From Cylindrobasidium torrendii FP15055 ss-10 (taxonomy: Eukaryota > Basidiomycota > Agaricomycetes > Agaricales > Physalacriaceae): a stretch of DNA of 64,000 nucleotides. Each line of letters opens with the position of its first letter. The stretch's first letter is position 1. The translations under genes were made by a program, and so were the position numbers. Below the pieces are notes generated by a model that had not been told where the DNA came from, did not search any database, and saw only the letters and a list, made by a program, of their open reading frames with translations. Shown one piece after another: positions 35,321 to 46,098 of this stretch. The stretch lies in assembly GCA_000934385.1 (NCBI GenBank), contig KN880446.1:124001-188000 (forward strand). Reading direction: 5' to 3'.

Positions 35321-37494
35321 ATGATGGCTACCTCCTCCGACGATGGCTTCGACGACAATGAGTTGCAGGACGACGTTGACATTGACGGGGACATGGATGC
35401 CGATGGAGACGCGGATGGAGACCTCGAAGAAGAATTGATGGAGGAATTGAACGAGGAATTGGGCTCTGACGAGGTGTGCATCTTCATATGCAACCCAACA
35501 GAGGCTGACTTGGACGCTGCAGGACTCATCAAGCGATAGTGACGAGGACGAAGATGCTGATGGAGACGAAGAACAGCCGCCACGACCGTCGCCACAATTG
35601 CCGCTGCCCATGGACGTAGATCCCAGACCGACCACCTCACACATACAGGTTGATCATGACATGGATACTGGTACGTTACGCGGTTCTATTCGACGCGTAA
35701 GATACTTACTCTCGACTTTCCCCAGCGCCATCTCCACCCCGCGCGCGCCGTCGCTCGAATTCACCTTCAACGGCGCGTCGACGAACAATCATATTTCCAC
35801 TGGGCCCTAACGCGCCCGTATACAAATCATGCGTTGTCGAAGCCGTTGCTGCGCTGCCCCATCCCGCTCCCATCCACTCTCTTGCGTCCTCTGCATGTAT
35901 GAGCCACCTCATTACTGGCGCTGATGATGGTTATGTCCGAGACTATGACATTTTCCCTTCTCTAAACGGCAAGAATCATCTTACCGCGCCTCAGCGACAT
36001 CATGCAGGTGTCGTTGAGGGTGTTCTTAAGGCAGTTCAAATTCGGTACTGGTGGGAGAACCCCATGATGCAGAAACCAGCGGGGTCGGAAGAAGGGCCAC
36101 CCCTTTCGCCTGTATATGCTCTTGCAATGCAGTCTGATGCATTATGGGCTCTTGCAGGGAATGATGTGAGAACTTCAATCGGTCCTCCGGTGTTTCACCC
36201 CTCATCTTTCTTTTCAGACTGGAGCAATCAACCTGTTTACAGTACGGCATGAGCCTGGCAGGCTATGCCATACTATGCAAGCAGGTAGGAGCACCATAAC
36301 AGCGCTTGCGCTTGACCATCACGAGAAGGCATTTTTCAGTGCTGGCGGGGATGGGGATGCCATTGTGTGTATGTCCTCTTCACCATTTTCCCAGCTTATA
36401 TCTTCATAGCTGTGGGATTTGAACACCGGACAACGGGCACGCGTTTTCAGTGGATATGGACCAGAACTTACCTCCATTGCTGTCCGGCCCATGAACTTCT
36501 TACATCTCGCCGCCACCTCAGATGCAAAGCCTGAGACGGCGAAAGCCTCGCAAACTTCCGGCGCGGTCCCCCCTTCAAATGGAGACGCAGACGGCGGGGG
36601 CTCTGATGATGGATCCTTCGATGATTTGTTCGACGAGCCTGATCCAGGCCAAAAACCAGCCCGACAGCCAGCGTTCAGCATGAGCCTTCCGTCGTCTGGT
36701 GCACAAAATAACCTTCGGCCAGGGTTGGGAACTATCAGTGCCAACAAAAACGCGCCTCCAGTTCTGGACTCTACCTTATACACACAATTTTCTCCGGACC
36801 TTCTTCTCACCGCGGCCATTGATGGTCAAGTTGTGTTGTGGGATAAACGCGTCAACACTCCGGGCACTGGTGTCGGGAGGTTGTGGATGGGGGAAAAGAC
36901 ACCCCCATGGTGCATTTCCGTAGGATTTCACATAGCTCGGTAGCCATTTCACTTACATTTTTCCAGGCTTGTTGGTCCCCAGACGGTGGTAGAATATTTG
37001 CAGGACGCAGAAACGGTGCGATAGATGTATACGACGTGAGGCAACTGGGACGTGTCGGCCCTTCGGGTACGCCGAGACTGTTGAAGGTGTTGAAGAACCC
37101 TGCGAGCTCAGGAGTTGTCTCTTGTGTGGTAGCGTTCCCCGACAACAAGCACATCGCTTGGTACGTTCATTTGCACGGTCTGCGCAGTCGAAGGATAATC
37201 TTCTTTAGTGCTTCCATTGATAACCTACGGCTGTGGAACGTCGATGCAGTAGACACTGATATTCGTAAACCTAAAAGCGGAGCCCAGTTCAAAATCATCC
37301 CTGGTCACCACGGTGGGCATATTTCTAGTCTTTGTGAGTCTTGAGCTCTCCATCTCCGTGGTTCTCCGACTAACCGCAATGCAGTGGTCGATTCAGGCTG
37401 TCGGTTCCTGGTAAGCGCCAGCAGTAATCGCGGATGGCCGTATGGGGACTCTACAAAGACTGTATTCGTACACGATATAAAGCACGTCTTATGA
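35321..37494 (+). CDS. SPT8: SAGA complex subunit SPT8 (WD-repeat protein)
   Basis: WD40 propeller subunit of the SAGA coactivator that contacts TBP. The start is MMATSSDDGFDD, followed by a very acidic stretch (EEELMEELNEELGSDE) as in fungal Spt8. WD repeats follow with MSHLITGADDGYVRDYDIFP, VEGVLKAVQIRYWWENPMMQ, ALAGNDTGAINLFTVRHEPG, AFFSAGGDGDAIQWDLNTGQ and LLTAAIDGQVVLWDKRV. The segment CWSPDGGRIFAGRRNGAIDV and the closing FLVSASSNRGWPYGDSTKTV are characteristic of the family. The stop is TGA 37492-37494 after HDIKHVL. An in-frame ATG also exists at 35267, but 35321 starts the conserved acidic region. Introns are short; about 620 residues. Confidence 0.92.
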
Positions 37495-38094
37495 AAAGGA
37501 CTTTCTCTGATCACCAAGCCTGTACACCGGGGTCGCGTACCGGGAGGGCGGGTGGGACAAATGATCGCCCGTTGTTTCGTCCGGCGGTTAGCAAGTACGA
37601 GGTCCAAGCCTTAGTTTTGGTGAAGTTGGCCTGACTCTGAAGCCCATGTGAGGGTCTATCTTGGAATTCAGGCAGCACATGATGGTAAGCACGACACGGA
37701 TGACTTTAATATGTGTGGCTGATCGTCTATCAGCTGCGCATAATCACTATATCTCAATTAACTGCTACTAGAAGTTGTCCACTGAATCTCAGAATTTGAC
37801 ATCGTCTCTTCTTCATTCGCCTGCATTGTGCACCCCGTAGAAAATCTGTAAACCAATGATTCCATATATCATCCCGTAAGTTATAAACTAACGACCAACA
37901 TCGGGGTTCTTGTTCACGTTTTCTAGAAATCGCATGCAGGCCCTGCGAGAAGTACCAGAGTATAAAATAGCCACTTGCTCAGGTCACCCATTCCACCCCT
38001 TCCAATATGCCCATAGCGGACCCACACACTCTTTGACAGGTCGTTGTGTGCAACCCACCGCGCCATTTTCCATTTTCTTCTGGTCTTCATATGC
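37495..38094. other. Intergenic, SPT8 to methyltransferase
   Basis: 600 bases between tandem plus-strand genes. It must hold the SPT8 terminator and the promoter of the downstream methyltransferase. The open frame around 37910-38206 overlaps the start of the methyltransferase in another frame and is rejected. No repeat or RNA gene is seen. Confidence 0.5.
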
Positions 38095-39521
38095 ATGCAG
38101 CGCGGACAGGACACAGAAAACGCAGACGCGCCCGCGACATACCAGGACTCGTACGTGGGTGAAGATGATGCGCCGTTCTTCCGTATGCTACACGGCCGAC
38201 GTCTGAATGCGCTAAACACCACATATCTCCTTCCGTATGTCCTTCACGCGTTTGCTACCCGCTCATTGCATTTGACACGCCCACTCAATTAGCGCGGACG
38301 ACGAAGAAGTCAGGGTATGCATATATCACTGTCACCACAAGGGCCGGTGCTGAGGACACATGGTTCCCAGCGCTCTGAATTACACCACCGAGCTCTCAAG
38401 TTTGTCTTTGACGGGCGAAACTATGTCGGTCCTGTACGGCAGGCGCTCCAATTTGGCCAGAAGAGACGCGGTACGTCCATAAATTCTCGCACACTCATTG
38501 TATATGCCCTCTGACATATCTAATCAGTTCTAGACTTGGGCACTGGAGGCGGCATCTGGTAGGTGTTGATATGAATAAAAGGTAGGGGGTGCACACTCAA
38601 GTACTCAACCCGCGAATTTTTAGGGCGGTTGAAATGGCAGACGAGTTCAAAAGGGCGGATATTATTGGCGTGGACCTTGCGCCGATTCAACCACGGTAAG
38701 TCTGAGAACGGTGTCAAACCCGCTCAAAAATTCGAGACAGTCCGGCGTAGGGACGTTCCTCCCAACTGCGAGTACGTATCAATCGCTTTTATTGGCACGC
38801 AATTGTCACGTTCATCTAGATTCAAGCTCAGTGACCTTGCACAACCAGAGTTACCATACCCAGATGGCTACTTCGACTTGATCCATGCTCGATCCATTTT
38901 CACAGGTGTCCGTCGACTTTCATAGTACCATATCCTTCTCAACGGCGGCAACTAGATACCCGACTACATTCGGTTCGTAAGCGAGGTCGCTAGACTTCTT
39001 CGGCCGGGTGGTCTCGTTATCCTCGTCGAACCAGATCTGAACCCAGCCGTGAACGAACCTCTGGAAGATATTGCTGCAGAGCTCGACCTATCCGGATGGT
39101 TCGCGCTCTGGGAGACGTACTCCGCATGTCTCCGCCATCAGGGCATCGACACGAGCATTCCCAACAGGATCCCGGACATTGTAGCATCCAGCGGGATGTT
39201 CCAAGATACTGTCAAACGCATCGCGGAAGTTCCTGTGGGCTTCTGGCCGCGAGGTAAGTCGAGAGCATATTGCCGTCACGCAAGGTATTCGAGGCTCATA
39301 CTATGCTCACCACAGACGACGTCTCCCTTACTGTCGGGCAACTACAATGGATGGACTTTGACCTCCTCCTGCCTGCCCTTCGACCGCTCTTCCTCCACTG
39401 TGGTATCCCGGCGACCAAAGTCCAAAGCCTCATTGAGGACGCTCAGCGCGACTTGTACAATCCAGAAGCGCACCTCATCACTCGCATTAATATTGTATAT
39501 GCATCAAAGAACTATCGTTAA
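38095..39521 (+). CDS. Class I SAM-dependent methyltransferase, LaeA-like fold
   Basis: Methyltransferase of the TAM/type 25 group that is abundant in basidiomycetes. The N-terminal exon runs MQRGQDTENADAPATYQDSY, then RMLHGRRLNALNTTYLLP, ADDEEVR and RSELHHRALKFVFDG. Motif I is VLDLGTGGGIWAVEMADEF, followed by ADIIGVDLAPIQPRDVPPNC. Then come LSDLAQPELPYPDGYFDLIH with HARSIFTG (motif II) and VARLLRPGGLVILVEPDLNP (motif III). The end is NPEAHLITRINIVYASKNYR before TAA. The first ATG is my choice because it starts the conserved run; an earlier exon is possible. Substrate unknown; similarity to LaeA is at fold level only. Confidence 0.85.
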
Positions 39522-40114
39522 CACCGAAGCTTTATATTCTCTCGTTGATCAGAGTTTGGGCGTGCACAGTATTAAATGCGTACAGAGAGACCTGAGTCCC
39601 CATAACGCAGACTAGTTTGTGCAACTTTTGATTGATGATATTTCGGATGCAGGGACCAACTGGCTAGAACCTTAATCTTCCTTTACTATGGGTTTACTTT
39701 ATCTCAGGAAGCGCCTATATCTTGGGAGACGTATTATTTCAGGAAACATCCTCCCGGGAGTGTCATTTGCTTGCTACATTGCCACAGAGTGTACTATGCT
39801 GCTTGACGGGAACAGATGAGATTTGCCTTCAGAATCCAGATACGCTGTATTTATTTACCATCATCGTGGCTACGGACGCGTTTTGTGCATGTCAAAAACA
39901 AGTAGTTTCATCTTCAGTCCAACAGTCTTATGCGATGGACCACCGCCACAAAATGAGGCGCATCATCCGGATAGATTTATCTACGCGTTGATTTAGGTAG
40001 TAGATTATTCATTAGGCTGTATTGAAGGCTACTAATAGATGTAATACATTAAGCGCTCGATAGCAAGGGGCGCACAAATCTCGAATCTCGAATCCTGAAT
40101 CCTGACCCAAGGCC
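39522..40114. other. Convergent intergenic region
   Basis: 593 bases between the methyltransferase and the F-box-like gene, AT-rich, with short degenerate 7-base repeats of the kind (T/C)TGAATC or TCGAATC near 40078-40105. No gene is supported; the frame at 39722-39991 shows no family motif. Confidence 0.5.
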
Positions 40115-41468
40115 CTAGGAAACCCACTTCATGCATCCAACCGCGGCAAAACCTTCGAAGAACATATTCTTGCTTGTGGGAAAGCAGACTTCCAAAACCC
40201 ATTTCTCCACCGTGTCCCGGTATTTCGAGTTAACTGCCTCCCGACCGAACGTTTCATCCCAGCTCGGAGGTGGTCTCCGGATCATCCATATCATCTCCTC
40301 GACCTCCGATGCGAGGTTGGAAAGCTCTTGATCCAGGAGATAAGTTCCTTCATGCGCAGGCGGGGCATGATTCGCATTTCCAACCTCCTGCAGCTGGATG
40401 TGAAGCGTGAATTTTTTGAGGCGCCGACGCGTCATACCACTCTCTTGTAGGGCCACAGAACATTGTCGGAGGGACTCTGCGCACTGTCGAAGAGAGCTCG
40501 ACGGATGGTCCCGCGTACTGAGGTCGATGCCCATCTCTAATTCATCCAGGGTTGTTGTAGGTATCATCCACAAGGGTGGAACATCTGCCGGCGAGAGGTC
40601 TGGCAGCAAATGTGTGAGCTTGGTGAATATCACGAGAGGAGGACGCACTCCAAGTGGCTGGAACTAGGCTTAGTCGAACGAGAGACAGCCTGTGACGCTC
40701 TATGAGATCGTTTATCGAGACGATGTGGCTGGCCTGGTTGAATCGGCATGCGACAGTCAGTGTCTTCATGTCGGGAAAGTATTGCGAGAGGGTGGAAAGT
40801 AAAACGACTTCGTGCATTGGAAAAGTCGGTAGAAGGCCCAATGTGGTTGCTTTGAATCGGGAAGAGGGGTAGACAATCGTGTCTGAGTCTTGAGAAATAT
40901 GGCGTCCCAAGCTATTCGGGACTGTGCGAGTGATACGTCCAACGTTGACAGACACCCGAGATGGGAATAAACAGAGCAGTCTTTCTAGCCCATCGTTACC
41001 AGAGGGGCGAAAGTTGTCGATGCACACAGATGCGAGGTTGTTGGCAGAAAGCATGGAGGGAAAGGAAAGGCAAGTGTTGAAATACCAGCATAAATCTATA
41101 TGCACCAGCCATTTGAGTTGACCAACAAGTTCATGAAGGCGACAATGGTTGTAGACGAGATGCGATTCGCGTGTGATGATGGGGTAGTGCACAGATGAAC
41201 GAAGTCCTTGTAATATCTGGAGACTTCGCACTGTCCGCGCCACCTCGGGCGCACCGTCAAAGATGCAAGTAAGAGCATCTATTGACAATGGTCCGTCAAT
41301 AGAGATATTGGTGAACCGATGCCAGCGTATGCGGGGGAGAACGTCCTTCCAGCTTGATACCAGCGCAATTGCCGAGAGGGAATCGTTGGAAAGTGCAGGC
41401 CTTCGGGATGCGTATAGCTCATCTATAACGAGCTCCTTTAACTCCGTAGGAAGCTCTATGTTGTCCAT
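40115..41468 (-). CDS. F-box-like / leucine-rich protein, basidiomycete type
   Basis: Opens MDNIELPTELKELVIDELYA, the degenerate F-box start seen in large basidiomycete families of substrate-recruiting proteins. After it comes a region of irregular leucine-rich repeats (VRSLQILQGL, LKWLVHIDLCWYFNTCL, LLSTLSQYFPDMKTLTVACR). The open frame changes near 40660. The downstream part (PPLVIFTKLTHLLPDLSPAD onward, to WVLEVCFPTSKNMFFEGFAA) lies in a different frame. A 64-base intron (GTCTCG to TTCCAG) would join ASHI to PLGVRPPLVIF in frame, or there is a one-base frameshift. Stop TAG at 40115-40117. The specific target cannot be inferred. Confidence 0.7.
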
Positions 41469-41644
41469 CGACGACCAACTTGAAGTGGTGAGCTAACGAG
41501 AAGTCCGTGCTGAAGGGGCTAGTGGCAATGACTGGGTGAGAGTAAAATGAAGGTCTTTATACCTAATAAATATGAATCAACACTCCTATAGTTGAATATT
41601 CTTCCGGTTGTTAAATCGTGGCGTCGGGGGCTCGGTCACGATCA

Positions 41645-41687
41645 GGTGGTTAGGGTTTGTGAGAGCAACCTCTTTGACCTAACCACC
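41645..41687 (+). promoter_or_regulatory. Inverted repeat ending at the PAC3 start codon
   Basis: GGTGGTTAGG (41645-41654) and its exact reverse complement CCTAACCACC (41678-41687) enclose 23 bases. The 3' arm touches the ATG at 41688. The left arm overlaps TTAGGGTTT (41650-41658), a telomere-type box known as a Tbf1-like promoter site in fungi. A further 6-bp inverted repeat, ATCGTG/CACGAT, lies just upstream (41615-41642). Confidence 0.5.
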
Positions 41688-42204
41688 ATGGCCTCGAAGC
41701 AAATCGCGCGCGAACTGGGAGGGATATCCACCGAAGTTGTGCTGCAACGATATGCGGACCGAACCCTAGTTCTTGTCACTCAGGTTGGCAAAGTAGGGGC
41801 CTTGGTAAATCCACCCAATCGCGCGCGCGTCTCGAAATATTGACTCTCAGAAGATACAAGCATCGCTGCCGGCCACAACACAGTTGCCAGATACTGTGAA
41901 TGATAGTGAGGAACCGAACGCGTCTCAACTGCCGCAGCCACCACCGGCGATACAACTCCAGCCTCTCCTCGGCGGCGCGCCATCTGAGCATCTTCAGACA
42001 CTGCAGAACCTCTATGTCAGCCAGATTGCGACTCTAATTTGGGTGAAAGAAGATGTTTTTGGCGTTCGGCGAAGCGTAGTAGTGGGATTGGCACTAAAAA
42101 AGGCAGAGGTACCCGCCGCTGACGATGTGGGTTTGAGTGAGAGCGAACGGGTGACATTCTTGGGGGTGGTGCAAATGGTGCAAGAGCTTCTCGAGCAAAG
42201 ATAA
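41688..42204 (+). CDS. PSMG3: Proteasome assembly chaperone 3 (PAC3/PSMG3-like)
   Basis: Small chaperone that helps build the alpha ring of the 20S proteasome together with PAC4. The start is MASKQIARELGGISTEVVLQ. The core DRTLVLVTQVGKVGALKIQA matches the family's LVLVTQ-GK-G strand pattern. Then come LQPLLGGAPSEHLQTLQNLY and VSQIATLIWVKEDVFGVRRS, and a C-terminal VTFLGVVQMVQELLEQR. One intron (41805-41850) removes a short AT/GC-mixed stretch and restores the frame. TAA ends at 42204. About 155 residues, slightly longer than animal PSMG3 because of a Pro-rich insert (PQPPPAIQLQ). Assignment is by motif pattern, so moderate. Confidence 0.72.
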
Positions 42205-42300
42205 AGTGGCTTGGATGATCTACAACACCAACGAAGTGTATCTGTATGTAAATGTTAAGTTTGTATCCATCCCACGAATGCTCGCCACGCACCAGTGCAA

Positions 42301-42541
42301 TTACGAACTACGCCCGGCCTCGAGGACTGCTAGTTTTGCATCCTTTTCTTTCCTCCATTGAAGTAATGCCCTCAATCTCTTCTCCTCTGGTAGACCTGTG
42401 CGGGGGTGCGTTTCGTGTAGATAGAATGCCAAGAAGCCAGTGCAGACGCCCAGGACCGGGTCTAACCAGCTATTTTTGAATGAGACCGTGTTTGAAATAG
42501 GTGCTGGAAAACGGAACGCACCGCGACAAGAGATAGGACAT
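42301..42541 (-). CDS. NCE101: Non-classical export protein NCE101-like (62 aa)
   Basis: Very small single-span membrane protein of the Nce101 family, first described in yeast as affecting export of leaderless proteins. Exon 1 is 42522-42541, MSYLLSR. A 52-base intron (GTGCGT to TAG) follows, then exon 2, 42301-42469. The product reads RWLDPVLGVCTGFLAFYLHE, then THPRTGLPEEKRLRALLQWR and a charged end, GRSS-stop. The pattern (K/R)-(F/W)-x-DP-hydrophobic helix-YY-x-E, then a basic tail, fits the family. It lies 97 bases from PAC3's stop and 81 bases from the next start. It has no long open frame, so simple ORF scanning would miss it. Confidence 0.8.
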
Positions 42542-42622
42542 GGCTGTGATGGCGGCAGGAGGGAAGTGCTAGTACATGCATGACGTCAATAGTGCAATTA
42601 AGAATCTTGCCTCTGTACCACA

Positions 42623-43384
42623 ATGGACATCGAAATGGACGACCTTTCCAAGCTCAAACGCAAAGAAGAGCACGGCTCAGAGTCGTCTGAGATAGATGAT
42701 GCACTTTCTTCATGGACGTGGACAGCGGCCTCGATGTACGCCTCACCTTGCTCGTGAGCTACGCGCAGCAGTAGTAACTGTCCACCTAGGCTGTTCTCGA
42801 CGTCTTTGTTGTTACTCATCGCTCCGCGCGTCCTACTCTTCTTCTCGGAATCAAATGTGGCCGGTGAAGAGCGACTGGCGCTGACAGCACTCGAGAGTTT
42901 CCTCATCAGTCACTGCGGGGTTTGGATGTTCGCGCTTTCTGTTAGCCTCGTCACCAACGTACGCCCTATTTCAAGCATATCCTAAACAGCCCATGTAACG
43001 CCAACCATCTTGCAGCTTCCCCAGTCCCCACTTCCTCATCAATTGCGTCCACAATCATCGACCCATCCACTACTTCTCCCCTTCACAGTAGCCTCAGCCG
43101 TCTCATCTCTCATGGCATACAATACCTCAAATTTAGGATCAGTGACGACCGTGACTTGGATGGGAACCTCTGTCGTGGCAATCTGGGGTGGCTGGGTGGT
43201 GGGCATAGTCTATCGCTCATTCCGGACGTCGTGTTCACCTTGTCCGCAGCTCGTCTTTGGGAGCTCCGGGTCCGTCTCTAAGAAGACCGGTGCCGACAAG
43301 CACACATCATCGTTCCTCTTCAAAAACAAGGCATCTGCATCTCAAAAGAAAAAGGAATGGCGGCGAGAACATAGCACGGACTGA
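42623..43384 (+). CDS. Orphan multi-span membrane protein
   Basis: Not assigned to a named family. Exon 1 begins MDIEMDDLSKLKRKEEHGSE and ends near 42717 or 42735. Exon 2 starts about 42769 and ends at 42958, giving RLFSTSLLLLIAPRVLLFFS (helix 1) and ALTALESFLISHCGVWMFAL (helix 2). Exon 3 (43016-43384) gives HPLLLPFTVASAVSSLMAYN (helix 3) and TTVTWMGTSVVAIWGGWVVG (helix 4). It closes with a basic, lysine-rich tail to TGA at 43382-43384. The exon 1/2 junction is uncertain because the best donor would leave an intron of only 33 bases. The four helices and spacing are regular enough to call it a gene. Probable length about 215-220 residues. Confidence 0.6.
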
Positions 43385-43690
43385 AGTCACAGGAAATTGG
43401 TTGATTAATTGGCATTGGACTATAGCGCGCGCCTCTCGCGTTTGTACATTGGTTCTTGGATCTATCTGTATAATATGTGTGGGTTACAAGCCGCAGTGAG
43501 TTTACAAAAATGCAAGATGCTAGATGATAATCTAATGAGCGTACTGCAAGTGGACCTAAATAAAAGCGAAGGGGAAGGTAAAAGCGCGTTTGTACAAGGA
43601 TGGTAGAAAAGCAGATAAATAAAACAAGAGATTAGATAGTGTCCAGTGTCCAATGCAACAAGAATAAGTCACCAAAAGATACACACAGCG
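43385..43690. other. Convergent intergenic region
   Basis: 306 bases, AT-rich, between the 3' ends of the membrane protein and the exchange factor genes. No feature beyond expected terminators. Confidence 0.5.
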
Positions 43691-46098
43691 TCAAACCGCT
43701 TGGAGGTAACTCGCAAGCGCCCATCCGACGTCGGCGTCGCCTGTTTTGTCTTTATGCCGCGTCGTCTTAGGAACCTTCCTCCTCACCAACAATAGCTTGT
43801 CCGGTTCGCTGGACTCCCCATCGTCCACGTAGAGCTTCAATCCCTTGCTCAAATGGTCTCTCGGATGACCTGCGTTTAGGATGACCTCCAAAACTTCTGC
43901 GTCCGCCTGGAGCGTCAGGAAAGGATATCCATCATACACATATACCGGTGGTTTGGCCTTCTTGCCGGGCGGTGTCCTAGGATCTGGCGGGATTTCAAAC
44001 GCGTACACCGACCGAGCGCAGTAGAGGACGTCCGACCGCCTTCCCTCCGCCGACCGCTCATGGGCCACCCTCTCCTTGAGAGACGAGTCCGAAGTTTTCC
44101 TCCGGAAACTCAGCCTGCGAGACAAATCGGAGGTAGGCGATCCTCCCGACGATGTCGACGGACGCTTTAAACTCATTGACGACTTGCTCCTGCTCTTCTT
44201 CACCGGACTTGTTGGGCTTGTCGGACTTGTCCCAGGATGTAACGAATCCAGAGCAGCCGGTTTCTTCACATAGTCGTACCCAATGTCGTATTCGTATTCC
44301 GTGAGGGATCTGCGGCCTTTGAATTTGACGAAGCTTTGCGATGTCGATTTGGGTGAGGTCGATTCCTTCGACTTGATGGACTCTTTGCTGCTGCGATACC
44401 GGTTGGGTGCAAGGCGTGGCTCAAGCGACGACAGCATGCTGTTTACCGCTGTGCTCGTGGGCGAAGCACTAGTCGTAGAGCTCCCCGATGTACGCGACCG
44501 TTCGACCGACTCCGCATGGGTCGGGACCGCAGGTGTTGGTGGCAGGTCAATCTGTTGCACAATCCGCAAATGGGTCACCAGTACATCCACATCCTGCCAC
44601 TTATCCCACCACGCCTTGATGGCGTTTCCTGTCTCTAGAGGTTCGCCTTCGACCGGTAAAACGGCCCAAAGCGCTTTCCATGCCGAATGAACTTGATGGT
44701 AGTATTCTCGTTGCACTCGCGACAGCCGTACGACGCAGCCGGCTAGTACCCTGTTGGCCATGGACATGTAGATGGGTATTTCTTCTGCGAGCTTACCGCG
44801 CAGAGCCACATACTCTGCTGACGCCTTGATAAGTTCTGGCGGAGGTCTGTTCTTGGCGGACAGCGGCATGTGCAGGAGGTGGTTGTGTAGAGGCCAAAGG
44901 TGGTTCTGTAACGTGTCGAGGAGATGGAGAGGACCACTCAGTGTCTCCAATAATGATTCGAGGGGCGAAAGAAATGTAGCAAACAGTGACTTGGAGAGGG
45001 ATGCCGCCATGGGGATGATTTCGTTGTCAAGTGTTTTGACGAAGGCATCAAATGCCTCGGAGCCAAGGTCGCCCGACAGCCCAACGACTTTGCCAAAAAC
45101 GTCGGCAAATGACTTCAATGCAATAGAAGACTCCGCCACGGTTTTGCACCATTCGGTTGAGCTGTGCGCAAGGGAACCGACAAACTCTTCGAGTTCGGCG
45201 AGCTGCTTGTGGTAGTTCACTATTCGTCGGGCTTCATCTGTTTCTGGTCCACCAGGTGGTTTGAGCCCCTTGATTCGGAGGGTAGTCGGCGAGTCCCTGG
45301 AGTCTCGCTTGAGAAGGTCCTTCACTAGATCCAAGCGGCGGCGCTCCTCGTTCACGTTGTGGGCTAGCTCCTGTACAGCGTCGCGGGCTCGGCGAAGGTT
45401 GTCCTTGTCGGGATGGCCAGAAGGGGTCTCGTCGTATATGGTGCCCAGCAAAAGCGGGTATTTGAGGAGCCGTTGGACAGGCTTAATGAGCATTGAGTTT
45501 AGATCCCAGGCATGGGACATGGACGAAGCGATGGTCCGCGTCTGCGCATGGTAGGCGCTAAGTTCGGTGGATGCGGGGAGGTTGTGCAGGTGCATGGCTG
45601 CGCTTTCGTGTTTCGCAATGTACACTTTGTAGGGGCGTTCCATTTCAGCGCACGAATCAAGAAATAGCTGGCCCACGGCATCTTGGTCAACCGCGTCCTT
45701 GAGTGCAAGGTGAAACTTGTCCGCGAATTGTGCTACTTCTTCGATGTTACTGAAAATGATCTTGACGTCGTCTGCATCCATGGGTGCATCCACTTGCGAT
45801 GTCAGCAGGGTGTCATTAATTTGGATGGGCTGGCCTGAGGGCTGTTAGAAAAGTCTATCACTGCATCATGATATGCCCACGTACCGAGCGCCAATGGTAT
45901 ATGCACCTGCCTCACAATGGCCAAATCCGCCGCGTATGATTTCTCCGAAGACAGCAACTCGTTCATTGCATGATCCCGCTTGGACGCCGGGCCTGTGGCA
46001 CCCATAGGGGACTCTGGGGGTGTTGTGGTATTGGTGTGGTCAACATTATTTCCGCGTCTTCGCAGCGGCGACCGTGCTGGAAGAGGAGGTTCGGGCAT
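43691..46098 (-). CDS. Rho-family GEF with DH, BAR and SH3-like domains
   Basis: Guanine-nucleotide exchange factor, most like fission-yeast Gef1 and animal Tuba/DNMBP, which activate Cdc42 at sites of polarised growth. Exon 1 (45885-46098) is short and ends in the DH start, RDHAMNELLSSEKSYAADLA. A single intron (45835-45884) joins VHIPLALG to QPIQINDTLLTSQVDAPMDA. The DH core includes WDLNSMLIKPVQRLLKYPLL (conserved helix). A BAR-type coiled region follows (VALRGKLAEEIPIYMSMANR, VRLSRVQREYYHQVHSAWKA). Then come a Ser/Lys-rich low-complexity linker and a C-terminal SH3-like end, PFLTLQADAEVLEVILNAGH ... GWALASYLQAV. The bulk is one uninterrupted frame of 700 codons. No PH domain is seen, consistent with BAR replacing it. 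Confidence 0.88.

Noticed and set aside
42598..42906. 102-codon open frame on the minus strand
   Set aside because: Antisense to exons of the membrane protein, whose spliced frame gives regular helices; the minus product has no features.
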